NCBI GenBank assembly: GCA_963693085.1 | Contig: OY856413.1 | Span: forward strand, 544,320,879-544,384,878 | Length of the DNA: 64,000 bases | DNA from: Alisma plantago-aquatica | Lineage: Eukaryota > Streptophyta > Magnoliopsida > Alismatales > Alismataceae | Direction of reading: 5' to 3' | Shown here: piece by piece, positions 45,676 through 57,275 of the stretch | How the letters are laid out: each line of letters opens with the position of its first letter | Position numbering within the stretch: position 1 is the stretch's first letter | The notes under the pieces: model-generated | What the model saw: the letters and a program-made list of their open reading frames with translations, nothing else | What the model was told of the DNA's origin: nothing | Database searches by the model: none | Made by a program: the position numbers and the translations under genes

Positions 45676-47422
45676 GCCAGTTGACTGGCGTTGATTGGAT
45701 CAAGTCAGTAAGGCCATTCGCACTCACCCTCTCTCTCTTCACCTTTCTCGCCTATTTTGATAACATGGCAAATTTTAATTAGACGATATTGCATAATTCA
45801 TATCTTTTAATTTGTTTGTCCAAAAAATAAAGTAAAATATATTTTGAAATAGGAAAAATGTGTTCTTTCTAATAGAAATAGTTATAGAGCATGATTTCCA
45901 TGTTTTTGTTGATGGATTTTAAAGGATCTAATTAATTAATTTAAAAAGCCCTAAAATTGGTAATTAATTCATCTTAACCCCAAATATAACAAATAGATAT
46001 GTTTTCTTGATAAAAAAGCATAAGGGATTGTTTGGTCTAGGTTTTGAGTCCAAAATTTGAGTTTTTCTAAAAGGACTAGAATTAGGGTTTCATTACATTT
46101 ATATGAATCTCAAACCCTAATACATGTGAATAATTTGTAATTAGGCAAAGTTGATCTTGGAAACAACAAGTTTGGTGAAGAGTTTTTGTAGGACTATGAT
46201 ATAAGGTATGTTTGCATCCCCTATTATTTCCTTTGAGCAACTAGCCTATGTTTATTCTTTCTCTTGGTCCTATGGACACTAGCCTACACATTATTTCTTT
46301 TCTTTTAAAGATCATGGTTCATGTGAACTACCTTATTTGTTATTGATATTATGATCAAATTATTGTGATGAAATTTCTTTTGGGACTCTTTCTTATACAT
46401 TGTTCATGGTGGAACACTATTTGATGATATGTGATATCTTTTGCCACTTGTATGGTGGATGTTTATGTTGTTTATTAGTATGGTGACAACTTTTTGTATA
46501 ATATAACTATACTTTTTACTTGCCTCTACATTAAACATGCGATGTGATTCAATAGCACAAGAGTAGTGTAATTTCAATGGTTTTTGGATGGATGTGTATT
46601 TCCTATTGAGGGAAATATGCTCCTATTATTTTTGGGATGGAGGTGGCCCCATACCCGGGTTTCAAATTTATGTGGTTTAGTCCACATATTATATATATTG
46701 GGAGTTTGGTAGTATGTCATCTCTATTAGTTTTCAAGTTTATGAGACTTGGCCAACTTTGTCTTTATATTATTATAGGGCTATGTTTATCTCACATGCAT
46801 GTAGGTTGTTATTATGGGTTTTGTGCCCAAGAATTTATATGGGCTTATGTGGCACAACCTTATTATTTCATTATGACAAGTATGTCTTTTATTGTTGCAA
46901 ATCATATCTCTTGATACCCACTTGGGTTATCCTTATCTTTTGAATGGGAAGCCATTATATTTGTTGTCCTTCATTCCATACATTGCTCAAGTTTATTTTA
47001 GTATGCACATACCAGCCTTTGCTGATGTCATCTATTTTTCTTTTCTTGTTGGGGTATGCTTCCAACCCTAGGTGAAAGACAAGGAGGACATGGTATGAAG
47101 TTATGGACTTATGTTAAGGAGTTTAAAGCTTGGAGACAAACTTGTTATGGTTTAGATTTCCCTTTACTTAGATCCATATGTTTTATCTTACATGTAAACC
47201 CTATGTGGGAGATCATGATGTACTTTTGTAATCTTTTGTGAAGAATTAAATATAGTCTTTATTTTTATTCCACTACTACACTTTGTTTGTTTTGATTACC
47301 ATTACATAAGATTCGAAAATTTACACCCACTCCTAAATACCTTATGGGTGTGTTTGGACTAGAGGTTCTACTGTTCAAAATTTTAGTAAGGAGTGGATCC
47401 CCTCTGGGTCCCTCTCCTTACA
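45676..47422 (+). repeat. S1 solo LTR, right part
   Basis: This continues S1 after G1. From about 46000 to 47100 it is related to the reverse complement of 51240-52450 (S3), for example around the shared ACTTGCCTCTACATT and ATGTTTATCTCACATGCATG segments. It ends with a hairpin-like segment (47386-47421) and CTTACA. Short plus-strand frames at 46714-47241 are not recognisable proteins. Confidence 0.65.
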
Positions 47423-47427
47423 TCATT

Positions 47428-48443
47428 TGAGTCTTCACTTGTTGATGCCATAAGAGCAAAATGGCATTTTCCTTCATCACTAGATCTTGAGCTAGATCCT
47501 CCACTTGTTCACATGATCTTGAGTTGTAGGAGTCACTTGAGCTCTTGTGCCATTTCTCCTTCTTGTACTTCTCTTCTCTTTCCTTGTGATGATGGGTCTT
47601 CTTTCCTTGTAGACAATCTATCTTGAAGTGACCCTTCTTTCCACACTTGAGGAACCAGATGGAGGAGGAATTCTTTCATTTGTAGAATCTACCCCTGGAG
47701 TACATGGCATATTCTTCAACATGAGAGGATGGAGAGGCTTGTCCCATAATAGCTTCAATTTGAGCCTTGATTTCAGCCTTCTTCATTTTCTTTAGCTCTT
47801 TGTCCTCTTGTCTTTCAACTTCTTCTCTTTTTTCAAGTGTGACTTCATGGGGTTGTAAATTTCCAATAAGCTCTTCAGTGGGGATATCATAAAGAGACCT
47901 TACATTTTCAATAGAAGTTACCTTGGGTTCCCATCTCTTGGGGAGAGTTCTAAGGATCTTAAACTTGATCTCTCCTCTACTCATAGGATGACTTAGGACG
48001 GCAAGGCCATTTACAATTGTGTTGAGTCTTGAGTACATGTTGGCTATCTTCTCCTCCTTTCCCATCTTGAAGTTCTTAAGTAGCCCTTTGAGCATGTAGA
48101 CTTTGCTTTCCTTCACTTGAGTTGTCCACTCACAAGTAATGCATAGCTTTCTCCATACCTCATAGACCGTCTCACAAGAGGAAATCCAATTGAACTCAGT
48201 GGGGTTCATGGTGGCATAGAGGATATTGATTGCTCTTGCATTCAAGGTGTCTTTCTTCATGGTAGCTTCATTCCATTATTCTATCTTGGTCTCTAGTAGC
48301 TTGTAAGGATGGTCCACCACTTGCCATAGATCAAGACTTGATCCTTGGATGTATAATTGTAGCCTTATTTTCCAATAGAGGAAATTTCTCCCATTAAAGA
48401 TTGGAAGGTTGATCAAGTATCTCCGTCCTTGGTAGTCACACAT
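47428..48443 (-). pseudogene. gag: C1 gag, N-terminal part (Copia UBN2-type capsid)
   Basis: The frame starts at the ATG at 48443 (MCDYQGRRYLINLPIFNG), has one stop near 48278, then is open for 194 codons (48260-47676). The sequence follows plant Copia Gag (UBN2 / Retrotran_gag_2): an EVWRKL segment, VKESKVYMLKGLLKNFKMG, RLNTIVNGLAVL, and ILRTLPKRWEPKVTSI. After another stop there is a zinc knuckle, CGKKGHFKIDC, whose first cysteine is replaced, then a Lys/Glu/Ser-rich tail and the typical ALMASTSEDS. S1 cuts the frame at 47427. Gag would form the particle; this copy is inactive. Its C-terminal part is at 5139-4229. Confidence 0.85.
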
Positions 48444-48480
48444 CTTCTCCTACTTGTTGAATTATTCTTGGAGAAGAGCC

Positions 48481-48492
48481 GCTCTGATGCCA
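48481..48492 (-). other. C1 primer-binding site
   Basis: The minus strand reads TGGCATCAGAGC two bases after the LTR end CCAACA. It differs from the initiator tRNA-Met complement at one position (C for T). Confidence 0.8.
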
Positions 48493-48494
48493 AT

Positions 48495-50030
48495 TGTTGG
48501 ATCCTAGATGGGTGATTGGATGCTCTAGGGGGGGTGAATAGAGATGAATGCACTTAGAAAAAAATCATTAGACCTTCAAATTATATCACAAGATAAGGTT
48601 GTTAAATAGGAAATTTGAGTGCAACTAAAACATACATAGCAAGGGAGAGAGATAGAACAAGCACCAAGTGATAATCTATGTAGAGTGGTTCCACACTTCA
48701 AACTAGAAGTATGTTAGTCCACTACCTAGAGAGATCAACCTCTAGCATTTATTAACCATTGCACTCTTATATTCATTCATAAGACTTACAATACATGACC
48801 AACCAAAGGTCTTACCTATCCAAGACAAGATTCTTCAACCTCCCCAAGGACTTACCCACTTTGCAACAAGTCTTCAGCCTCCACCAAGGACTTACCGACT
48901 CTTATACAAGTTTTTAGCCTTGCAGGGATTATCCACTCTTCTTGGATCTTCTGCCTTTGACTTCACCTTCTCTCGAAGAATCTTTCACCAAGGACTTACC
49001 CACTTGAGCAAGGAGTTTTGTGCCTTCACCAAGGGCTTATCCACTCTTGCTCCAAGCCTTCGACCTTGATCTTCACCAAGGGCTTACCCACTCTTGCTCC
49101 AAGCCTTCGGCCTTGATCTTCACCTAGGCAGTCCTTCCCTTTTTCTTCTTCATCTCATTTAGCCAAGAGAGAGAGAGCCTTCATCTTCATGGTTGAAATG
49201 AGAGATAGGGAGGTGGTGGAAGTGAGAGCCTCACAAGATATACATGTAGGACTAGATATCTTACAAATCTCCTACTCACTCTAATGGATGTAGTAAGTGA
49301 TTAAGATTAGAGAGAGAGAGGATGCTATAGGATGCACTCAACTATAGGCTAGGAACCTCATATAGAGTTTTGCATTGAAGGCTCAACCTTAGAATGAAGC
49401 CCAAGGGGACCTATTTATAGTTGGGGATGCCTCTTAGCATTTGGGAACACTTAAGGATGAATACTAGCCGTTTGGGGGTGTTGTAACTGATATATTTTTG
49501 AGTTTTGCAACACTCCAACGGTCAAAAACACTTTTATGCACTTTTCTGAAAAGTGCGATCGATTGAGTTTGTAACTGGACCAAACGAATTGATCAAGTTT
49601 GTAACTGGACCAAACTTAGACATTTTCAAAATCCATCAAGGGATCAGTCGAGTTTGTAACTTGACCGATTAACAACTTATAATGAATTTTGGAAAATTTC
49701 ATTAAAGTGCTTACATATCTAATTTAAGTGCTCTTGATTTTTTCTAAGCTTAATTACAAGTCATACAACCATTACAAGTGATTTACAACATGATTCTAAT
49801 GGATTTACATAATATTCCAAAAACATACACTGGTATTGACTTTGACTTGTCTTTTCTCTGATTTGAGATGCGTAATTTAGGGCATTTGGAGCGTGTCTAT
49901 ACCTAATCTGAAATGACTCAAGTAGAAGCATTTGACGCAAATGATTGGAATGGTTTAGTCATCATAAAAACAAGTGTTTAGTCAATTTAGAGCTTGAGTC
50001 AACATTGACTAAATTGACCTTGAGTCAACA
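48495..50030 (-). repeat. C1 5' LTR, complete
   Basis: On the minus strand this 1536-bp LTR starts TGTTGACTCAAGGTC at 50030 and ends TAGGATCCAACA at 48495. It contains GGTCGAGTTTGTAACTGGACC-type repeats near 49560-49670 and multiple tandem-like CACCAAGGRCTTACC motifs at 48830-49090. The base sequence beyond its outer end is catac (50031-50035), a possible target duplicate with no partner found. Confidence 0.88.
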
Positions 50031-50939
50031 CATACATTAGTAGAGAAATCAAATGCAAACTACATGGTAGCTATTAAGTGGATAAGGTAATAATTTAAAG
50101 AATAAATGTGAAAACAATATCCACATAAGAAATAAGCATCAATAATAAATTTTTGATACGCAAGCTCCCTTGTAGGGTTATATTGTTCCATATGGCTATA
50201 TCATTCTCTAGTTGATAACCTATTTGAGTGATATGAGATGATGACAGTTAGCATCAATTTTAATGAAATTGGTACTTGCATGCCAAGTGATAATATGAAT
50301 ATACATGATTAGTAGATCCTACTATTTCTCATAGTAGCTTCTAAAAATGACATGTCTTGACTTGGTTGTTGGGAAACCTGCTTAATAGGCCATTCAAATG
50401 TATTAATTGTAATGGTTAGCCTACACATTGCTTCCCTTGGCCATTTATGTTAAACTAGCAGATTTTGATAGACACTAACCTCATGTTGCTGGAGTTAACC
50501 ATATTGTGTCCATGTAAGTCCTTTTCTAGGGTTATAACTATATTACACCATAATTTCAAGGGTTGCAACACTAATTTATCCATAATTGAAGAATATGTTG
50601 AACATTCTTATTTTTGTTTCACTTTTCACAACTAAAGAAGTAAGACTTACAAATTTTCATTTCGCTTCAATCTTTATGAAATTATCTAATTGGACCCGTA
50701 ATTGACTAACTAGGCTAGTTTATTTAATGTGAGGATAAATTGAATTATTGATATAATAATCACATAAATAGTTATAATTTTGACAAACTCATCGAAAAAA
50801 ACTTGATTGAGACACGGGTCGGAGACTAACCGAACTAGGGTTGGCATAATCTCCCTAAAGTTATGGATTATATTCAATCCAACTAGGCGTACAAACCCAT
50901 CCTTGAATTAGAATCAAACCAACAGTCTTATGAGACTAT
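50031..50939. other. Unassigned AT-rich sequence
   Basis: I see no gene, recognisable repeat or tandem array here. It lies between the outer end of C1 and the S3 terminus and may be old unique or highly decayed repeat DNA. Confidence 0.5.
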
Positions 50940-53900
50940 TGTAAGGAGTGGTACCCGAGAGGGGATCCACTCACTTACTAAATCAAATAAAAGGAAACAT
51001 CCCATATGCCAAACACAACTAAATTTTTGCAAAGGGATGATAATCCAATTTATTTAAAAGTATGTTTCAAGATACCAAATGTAGCAATGGAATATAAAAG
51101 ATCTAACTATAACAATGCTTGTTTAAATTATGATCCTTCACCTTGTAGGGTGATATATAAGACAACTAAACTAAATCATGGGACCAATAGAGGGTTATCT
51201 AATGACCTTGAATCTATCTCCTAAGGAGTATCAACTACACTTGAAGTTGTCCTTGTCAACACTGGTTCTCTCCTCCTTGCTATCTACCTAGGGGTTGGAA
51301 GCATACTCCAAAAGAGAAGACAAATATGAAAATTATTAGCATAAAAGTTGGTATGTGCATATTAATTGAGAATTTGAGCTACATTAGGAAAAATACATTA
51401 AATATAAGAAGGCTTCCCATTTAAGAGAAAAAGTACCACCCAAGTGGATATCAAAAGAATATGAATTTTAATAATATGATAATCAATAGTTACACTCACC
51501 ATTAAATAAAAGTAAGATTTGTCATAAAAGCACACATAAATAATTTACATAACCCATCAACAATAATATCAACTTGCATGCACGTGAGATAAACATAACA
51601 CTAGTGGAATATAAATAAACAATGATGACCATGGTAGATAACCCTAAAACCTGATAGAGTAAGGCACATGACCAAACTCTCCAATATATAAGGTGAACAA
51701 AAAATCCCAGTATGGGGAACATAACCTCCATCCCAAAACATAAAGGGCACATAACCCCATAATGCTAAAGTACTTATACAACTCTAGGGTTACTGAATCA
51801 CAAAGCATGCCAAATGTAGAGGCAAGTGAAAGTTCAGTCGTTTAAATAAAATTGATGAGGTTTCCATCACATAAATGGACAATAAGAAACATGTACCACT
51901 AAAGTGGGAAATTTAGGGTTCCATCTCACGATAAGGAACAACTTGGTTCTATTCTAAAATTAGGGTTTCATCAAGAAGCCTAAAAAATTTTTAGAGTCCC
52001 ACATGGAATATAGATAGTCCAAGAATATTGGGGATTCAAATGCATTAAGAATAGACCAAGATAGATCATCAAGTCAAGAAATGTAATATCCACTAATAAA
52101 ATACCTCAAAGGGGCTCAAGAGAGAGATAAATAGGATTAATTGCTCAATGTGGATATGGAGATGCATCATACATCAAAAGAGAGCAAAAATTAGGTTAGT
52201 TGCTCAATATGGATAGTGGAATGCAACAAACCTCTAGATTCCAACGAACCTATCAAAGTCCAAATCCTATATCCAAGTTAGGGTTCTTCTCACCTATTAT
52301 TAAATTCAAATATCAATACTATTAATTAATATGTGTATATTTCAAAACCTAAATTATAGAGTCTTATTATTGTTATATTATGAACTATAGAAACATCAGC
52401 CAATCGAGAAACTTGATTATGCCAAATTATCCATATAAAATTCTTAATGTATTGTCCCTATCAGGGTTTTTCATATGGATCAGGCCCAAAGCTAACTAGT
52501 CGCAAAGCACAATGCGGGAAAGAAAAAAAATAGGGTGAAAAGACAATTTTCCCTTGGTGGAAGAACAAAACTTAATAGAAAATGAAGGGGATAAAGAATA
52601 TAAATCACGAAGGGGATTCATCCCCTTCCTATGGTCCAATGCTATGGATGTGAAGCAGCTCTATGACAAGAATCTAGGGGTGTTCAGAGCTTCTTTGTGC
52701 CATGTAACCACCTCAACTTGCTTCACAAAGATGGGGAGAAGTTAGCGAGCCACTTTCCTGAGATCAAAGACCACCGAAGATGGAAAAGAAGTCTATCCAT
52801 TGCAAGAGGAAGGTGGAAACTTAGGAGAAAAAGGGAACAGTTAAACAAGTGAGAAAATGAGAAGAAAATCAAGAAGGGACGAGTGAGGGGAAGGTGACAT
52901 CATTCCAAGGAAGTTGCCTGGCCAATGAAAAACCTGATCTTGATGACAACACCACATACGAGAGAAATAATGACAGATAGTCGACATAGAGGAAGGCTTA
53001 GGCTCATGAGAAGTTGAGATCATACTAAGAAAGAGGGGGTTCTTGAGAATCTTACCTTGACTTGAATTGAATTTTGGTGGTTACAAGGACGTAGGGAAAA
53101 AGAGGTAGCTGGAAATTGAGAATCTCCAAGGCACAATGTTAGGGGGAGATATTAGAGCAATGTAGATGAAATTGGAAATGGAGGAGCAAAGCATGTGGTC
53201 TCTTGATTTCTTTGTCACCCTTTTATATAGGTGTGAGGTTAGTTGTAAGACCCTGTGATCTCATGGCGGCGAGGAGGGGTTGAGAACCCTAGTTAGGCAT
53301 TTCGTCCACAAACTAGAAGGGAAGGTGAGTTGTGGCTTGTTAGAAATAGGAAAGATAGACAAGCTCAAATGTGAAGGAATGTCATGGATCAGTGGGGCAA
53401 AAAGAGAGAGTGAGATTAAGAAAATAATGGTTGTGAAACTGGTTTCAGAATAGGAAAAGAATCAGAGGAGGAAGGTAAAGTTTAAGGTGTTATATTGTGA
53501 GAAAGTCAGTGTTGGTCGTTGAATGGAACACTAGGAGAAAGTAAATAAAATAAAAGGAGCATCACAATGAATTAAATCAAAAATGTACTAAATAAGTTCA
53601 ATTGTATTAAATATCAAGATATTCTTAGAATTTTTATGCTATTTCTTTCTCATATTTATTTCAGTCATCAAACATTATCCAATCAATACCATATTCGGTA
53701 ACTAGACTAAGTAGGAAATAATAGGAGCGTGGGCCAGTAAGGGATAGGAAGGTAATAGCTTCAATGTAGATTCTAATTTTGATATTTATTTCCATTTTTT
53801 AAATCTTAAAAAATGTATTAATATTTCTAGCCTTATCTCAGATTTTCTTTCTTAATGAAATTAGGATAGTTATGATTGTTCAAATAATGTGAAAGTTGGC

Positions 53901-53990
53901 ATCCAAGCTAATTGGGACCCAAGGATCACAATTTTCACATTAGATTTGGGTTTTGAGATTTCATTTTATGATTTCTATTAAAATTAGAGT
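50940..53990 (-). repeat. S3: second copy of the S1 LTR family, minus strand; far end uncertain
   Basis: On the minus strand this ends CCACTCCTTACA at 50940, the same terminus and hairpin as S1, and 51240-52450 is related to 47100-46000 in inverted orientation. A TATA-like CTATATAAAA is on the minus strand at 53230-53221, followed by a leader rich in C and T. The expected start TGTAAC and a partner for the flanking actat (50935-50939) were not found, so the right limit near 53990 is approximate. Open frames inside are short and unrecognised. Confidence 0.5.
53221..53230 (-). promoter_or_regulatory. TATA-like box in S3
   Basis: The minus strand reads CTATATAAAA and is followed by a CT-rich leader, matching the position of the box in S1. 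Confidence 0.4.
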
Positions 53991-54028
53991 TTTGGGCTCA
54001 TCAGTAATATAAAATTAGAGTTTTGGCT

Positions 54029-54144
54029 GAGCCTGAACCCGACCCTCTGGACGTTCAGGTGGAGAACCCCTTCGGGGTGCTGGATGGGCTGGAACAAGAT
54101 GGGTAGGAGTTGAACAGAACCATCAGGAATTCTGTTACAAGGAG
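54029..54144 (+). pseudogene. L1 ORF1, C-terminal fragment
   Basis: The frame reads EPEPDPLDVQVENPFGVLDG, has an in-frame stop, and then continues into basic residues. Its end (TRRGKG and a Gly/Arg-rich stretch ending with Cys and TAA at 62850-62852) lies on the other side of G4. ORF1 encodes an RNA-binding protein in L1 elements; the zinc-knuckle part is not in this fragment. Confidence 0.6.
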
Positions 54145-54588
54145 TGTGACGTCCCCAGATTTTCTAAAACTTAATATGATGTGTGATGTCCAAATTGAAA
54201 CCTCACCTCAGTGAGAATCACAATTTAAACACCACACACTAGGCTAAGAAGAAGAAAATCTAGGGAGTCAGAAGGAAACAATCAGTAGCACATGTACACA
54301 AACAATAATAAAACCATACACACATGTTCACCATTCAACATATAATTACAACATGAATTGTTACAACATTTGATATTACATATTGAACAACGAACTTTAA
54401 CATATACATGTACTACAACTAAACAACATGATCTTAAGACAATAGGTCCACCTGCACATCAGCTCACCACACAACTCTCACTATCTTGGATCTTCAAGAG
54501 CATAACCACAACCTAAACAAAAGATTACATGCGGTACACGTCAGCACAATATTTCAAGAATATTGTACTGAGTACGCCTACGTGTCTT

Positions 54589-54596
54589 TTTATATA
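54589..54596 (-). promoter_or_regulatory. Candidate TATA box of G4 3' LTR
   Basis: The minus strand reads TATATAAA about 450 bases before the LTR 3' end. It is preserved at 60118-60111 in the 5' LTR. Confidence 0.4.
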
Positions 54597-54774
54597 CCTC
54601 TCATCATATCTTGGAAATAAGATAAAACTAATACTTGGCAGTTATAAAGAAATATAAGAAAAAGCATATACTTGCACAAATATGTTCATTAACAAAAGAG
54701 AACACATATTTTAAGCTCATTTTCCATTATATGCTTGTGCATCTACCTACCAATGGGATAGATGCATCCAGGCC

Positions 54775-54880
54775 TCATGATCTTCTTACCAAAGAGATTG
54801 ATCATTGTACATGTGATCTGCTTACCAAAGAGATAGATCACTCACTAGCACTATGCTTACCAAAGAGATATAGTGCTTTC
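54775..54880. repeat. Short tandem repeat in G4 LTR (3' copy)
   Basis: Three units of about 35 bases contain CTTACCAAAGAGATAGATCA. The equivalent is at 60300-60405 in the other LTR. A small open frame across it is not convincing. Confidence 0.8.
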
Positions 54881-55849
54881 ATATAATGGAACAAATATAT
54901 TATGTTTCATGTGTTCATAGCCATAAGTACGGAAACTCAGGCAACATATCATACAAGAGCAATCATTTCATCCAATACCATATGCCAAGTATTTTACTAC
55001 TCATATAACACAAGCATATTGTATAATAATCCAAGTAAGAGGTAATGGCGTACCTTCCAAAGAGATATCCTAATCATCGCACATATTCCTGATGTAAACT
55101 ACATCTTTGCTAAACCTGATCAAGACAAGATCACATACGATCATCAGGTTCTCATCATCTTAACCCTAGTTATATCCATATTAGGGTTTAGCTTATCTCA
55201 TTAGGATATTTCCACTATTACTTGCATTCTTGTCTTGGATTTATCTTACTGATGTTATATTCCAGATTATAGTTCATAAACTAGATATATTCATGTGTCA
55301 CACTATTATGTGAACATACTTAACATTATGTCACTTTCATTAACCATATTAGGGTTACATCACATGTATTAAGGATGCTCTTCATATAATATAAATTATA
55401 TGCATATAACTGATATCAGAGTTCCACATTAGCTTCCAGTTACATATATGAGGGTATTCCGTGAATTTCATCATTTATTGAGCATGTATGTATTTAATAT
55501 ATTTTATTTAGGGTTATTAGCCCTAATTAGCCATTCTAAGAAAATTACATATTTTCGTACATCAACATGACCATATCTGATATCAGATGGATTATAAACA
55601 TGAATTATGATTTGATGGTATTTTCTCATAATTTTAGGTCGCTGTTTGATATTTATTATCTATCAATTAAGCATTTCACAACTAATAAGATATCACTAAT
55701 ATTAGTGCAACAAAAGACTGATATTATGATCTCATGTTGTTCTACTTATTTTTCTGAACATTTTGGCACCTTTCTTGTATTTTTCTGATAATCGAGCTAT
55801 TTAATGCGAATTATGCAAGATCTGAGTATTTAGAAAACAAATACCTTGA

Positions 55850-57000
55850 ATGGCCAATCGGCGGCTGCCATGTGTCCACTAACTTGCACAGCTGGGCAGG
55901 GACCTTCCCGATCTGGGCCTTTGGTCAGATCTACGGATCTAAGGGCCTGTTAGCCCCAGTCATCTCTGCCCCCATCTTTCTTTCTCAGCTTCACGCAATT
56001 CCAACCCTGTCTGGGCTCTGTGCGTCCGCCGCCGTCGGGCGTGGTGGCAACAACATGCGTCTCCCCCTTGTCTCACGATATTTTTCTTCACGTAAGGCAT
56101 GAGCGCCGCCTCCAGTCTCTCCTCCTTGTTGGCCTCCAAGATCGCTCCTCCTCCCTGATCTACCTCCGTGTGCACCTGCGTTCACAGAGTCGCAGCCGCA
56201 TGAATCTCCTTTGGCGAGCGATCTATCCTCCAACTATCACTCCTCATCAGAAAAACCGCTGCCCAACATTCCTCATGCATCTCCCAGCACCACCGGCTTC
56301 CAGGCCATTGTTATTGTGGCTCCTCCTCAAGGATCGTGGAGCTCGCCACCTCCAGTCAACCCGACACGACCAGAACTGGAGTCCTGGGTGCCATTGTGAA
56401 GGACAAGCCCTGTGAGAGACCAAACATTGTCACCTCCTCAACGAAGAGACATGGAAGCAGGTCTTTGGATCCTTATCAGGATCCATCATGACCATGGGCA
56501 ATGACTGCTCTTTTCTTCTGACTTATGGGCATTGCCGTAGACTATGTCCCAACAAGTCGGGGTCTACAGCCACCGCCGCCAAGGGCTCCGGGGATCTCAG
56601 CACTCAGCATCTTTCCTCGCCCTCTGTCTTGGTGCTATCGTGTCACCTTCTCTAGACAGTGGGGAAAGAAGCAACAATGGGGAGGTGGATCGCTCTCTAC
56701 CATCATCACCCCTACATACGAGTACCATGGAAGTGGAAGCAGATGGTTGGCTGCTCGTTCCCTACTATCTCATGACTTTGCATCCCAAATGAGGGGTAGG
56801 TGTTTATCTGCACACTCCAAAGTTATCCTCAACCCAAGACCTTTGAGTAGCAGATCATGGAGTCGTCTACGATCATGTAACTGTAAGGACTGAGTCCACT
56901 ACAGTCAGATGGCATCCGAGGACCACGAACTATGCCTCAGCTGAGCCGATCATATCTAAGGGTCTTGATAAGTGCTCAGCAAAACCTAATCCGTGGCCAC
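55850..57000. repeat. GC-rich block within G4 LTR (3' copy)
   Basis: Base composition changes sharply, with clusters such as GCCGCCGTCGGGCG, in an otherwise AT-rich LTR. Overlapping open frames occur on both strands (for example 56020-56415 and 56525-56893 plus, 56233-55991 minus) and are largely kept in the other LTR at 61370-62530. None resembles a domain I know. It may be a captured host fragment or a GC-rich regulatory segment. Confidence 0.7.
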
Positions 57001-57275
57001 TTAAACAAGGCCTCACTATGCATGCATCTGAGCGGCTGAGTCAACAACATACTTACTAATATCATAGCCTAATTTAAAGAATTGAGAACTATATTCATCA
57101 ATCATGCACATATGCATAACAATCTTATTCCAAACTACTCAAAAACACATATTGTTCCATCAATTACAATCTCGAAAAGTCCTTCTAGGAACCTCACGAC
57201 TCAAAGAAACTATAACCATAACTTTGTCACTATTTCAAAAGGGTACTTAGGATCCTCAAAATCCACTCCATCACA

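Larger units (their letters stand above)
5145..47422 (+). mobile_element. S1: solo LTR of a Gypsy-type family, split by G1
   Basis: The outer ends are TGTAACAAACTG at 5145 and CTCTCCTTACA at 47422, flanked by the perfect 5-bp duplication tcatt (5140-5144 and 47423-47427). Without the nested insertions its own sequence is 5145-6901 plus 45676-47422, about 3.5 kb, with no coding region and no second LTR, so I read it as a solo LTR formed by LTR-LTR recombination. A TATA-like TATAAATA lies at 6485-6492. Its right part is related, in inverted orientation, to S3 at 50940 onward. It sits inside C1 gag. Confidence 0.7.
1360..50030 (-). mobile_element. C1: broken Sirevirus-type Ty1/Copia retrotransposon (outermost host)
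   Basis: A minus-strand Copia element whose parts are separated by all the nested insertions. From its 5' side it comprises the LTR 48495-50030, a primer-binding site 48481-48492, gag 48443-47428, a continued gag reading frame 5139-4773 plus a zinc-knuckle region near 4303-4344, a non-coding 3' region, a polypurine tract at 2402-2389 and a truncated 3' LTR 2388-1360. Protease, integrase, RT and RNase H are missing, so the element carries a large internal deletion. The two halves are linked by the 5-bp duplication of the solo LTR S1 and by the gag frame, which resumes correctly across S1. The left end is rearranged, so no duplication for C1 itself could be confirmed. Confidence 0.65.
54145..57275 (-). 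repeat. G4 3' LTR
   Basis: Reading on the minus strand, U3 begins at 57275. A GC-rich block lies at about 57000-55850, AT-rich sequence follows, then a small tandem repeat (54880-54775), a TATA-like TATATAAA at 54596-54589 and the end GACGTCACA at 54145. Confidence 0.93.

Noticed and set aside
50935..50939. actat as a target duplicate proving S3 to be a complete solo LTR
   Set aside because: No matching actat next to a TG-type LTR start was found on the right side up to 54144, so completeness could not be shown.
46000..52450. Inverted S1/S3 sequences as terminal inverted repeats of a DNA transposon or a Helitron with a 3' hairpin
   Set aside because: S1 has TG...CA ends with a perfect 5-bp duplication around its own sequence, which fits a solo LTR. 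S3 is a second copy in opposite orientation, and the DNA between them is Copia gag and LTR.
55991..56893. Several open frames in the GC-rich block of G4 as genes (also 61543-62416)
   Set aside because: They overlap in different frames and strands, none has a recognisable domain, and high G+C reduces stop frequency. I record the block as a compositional anomaly only.
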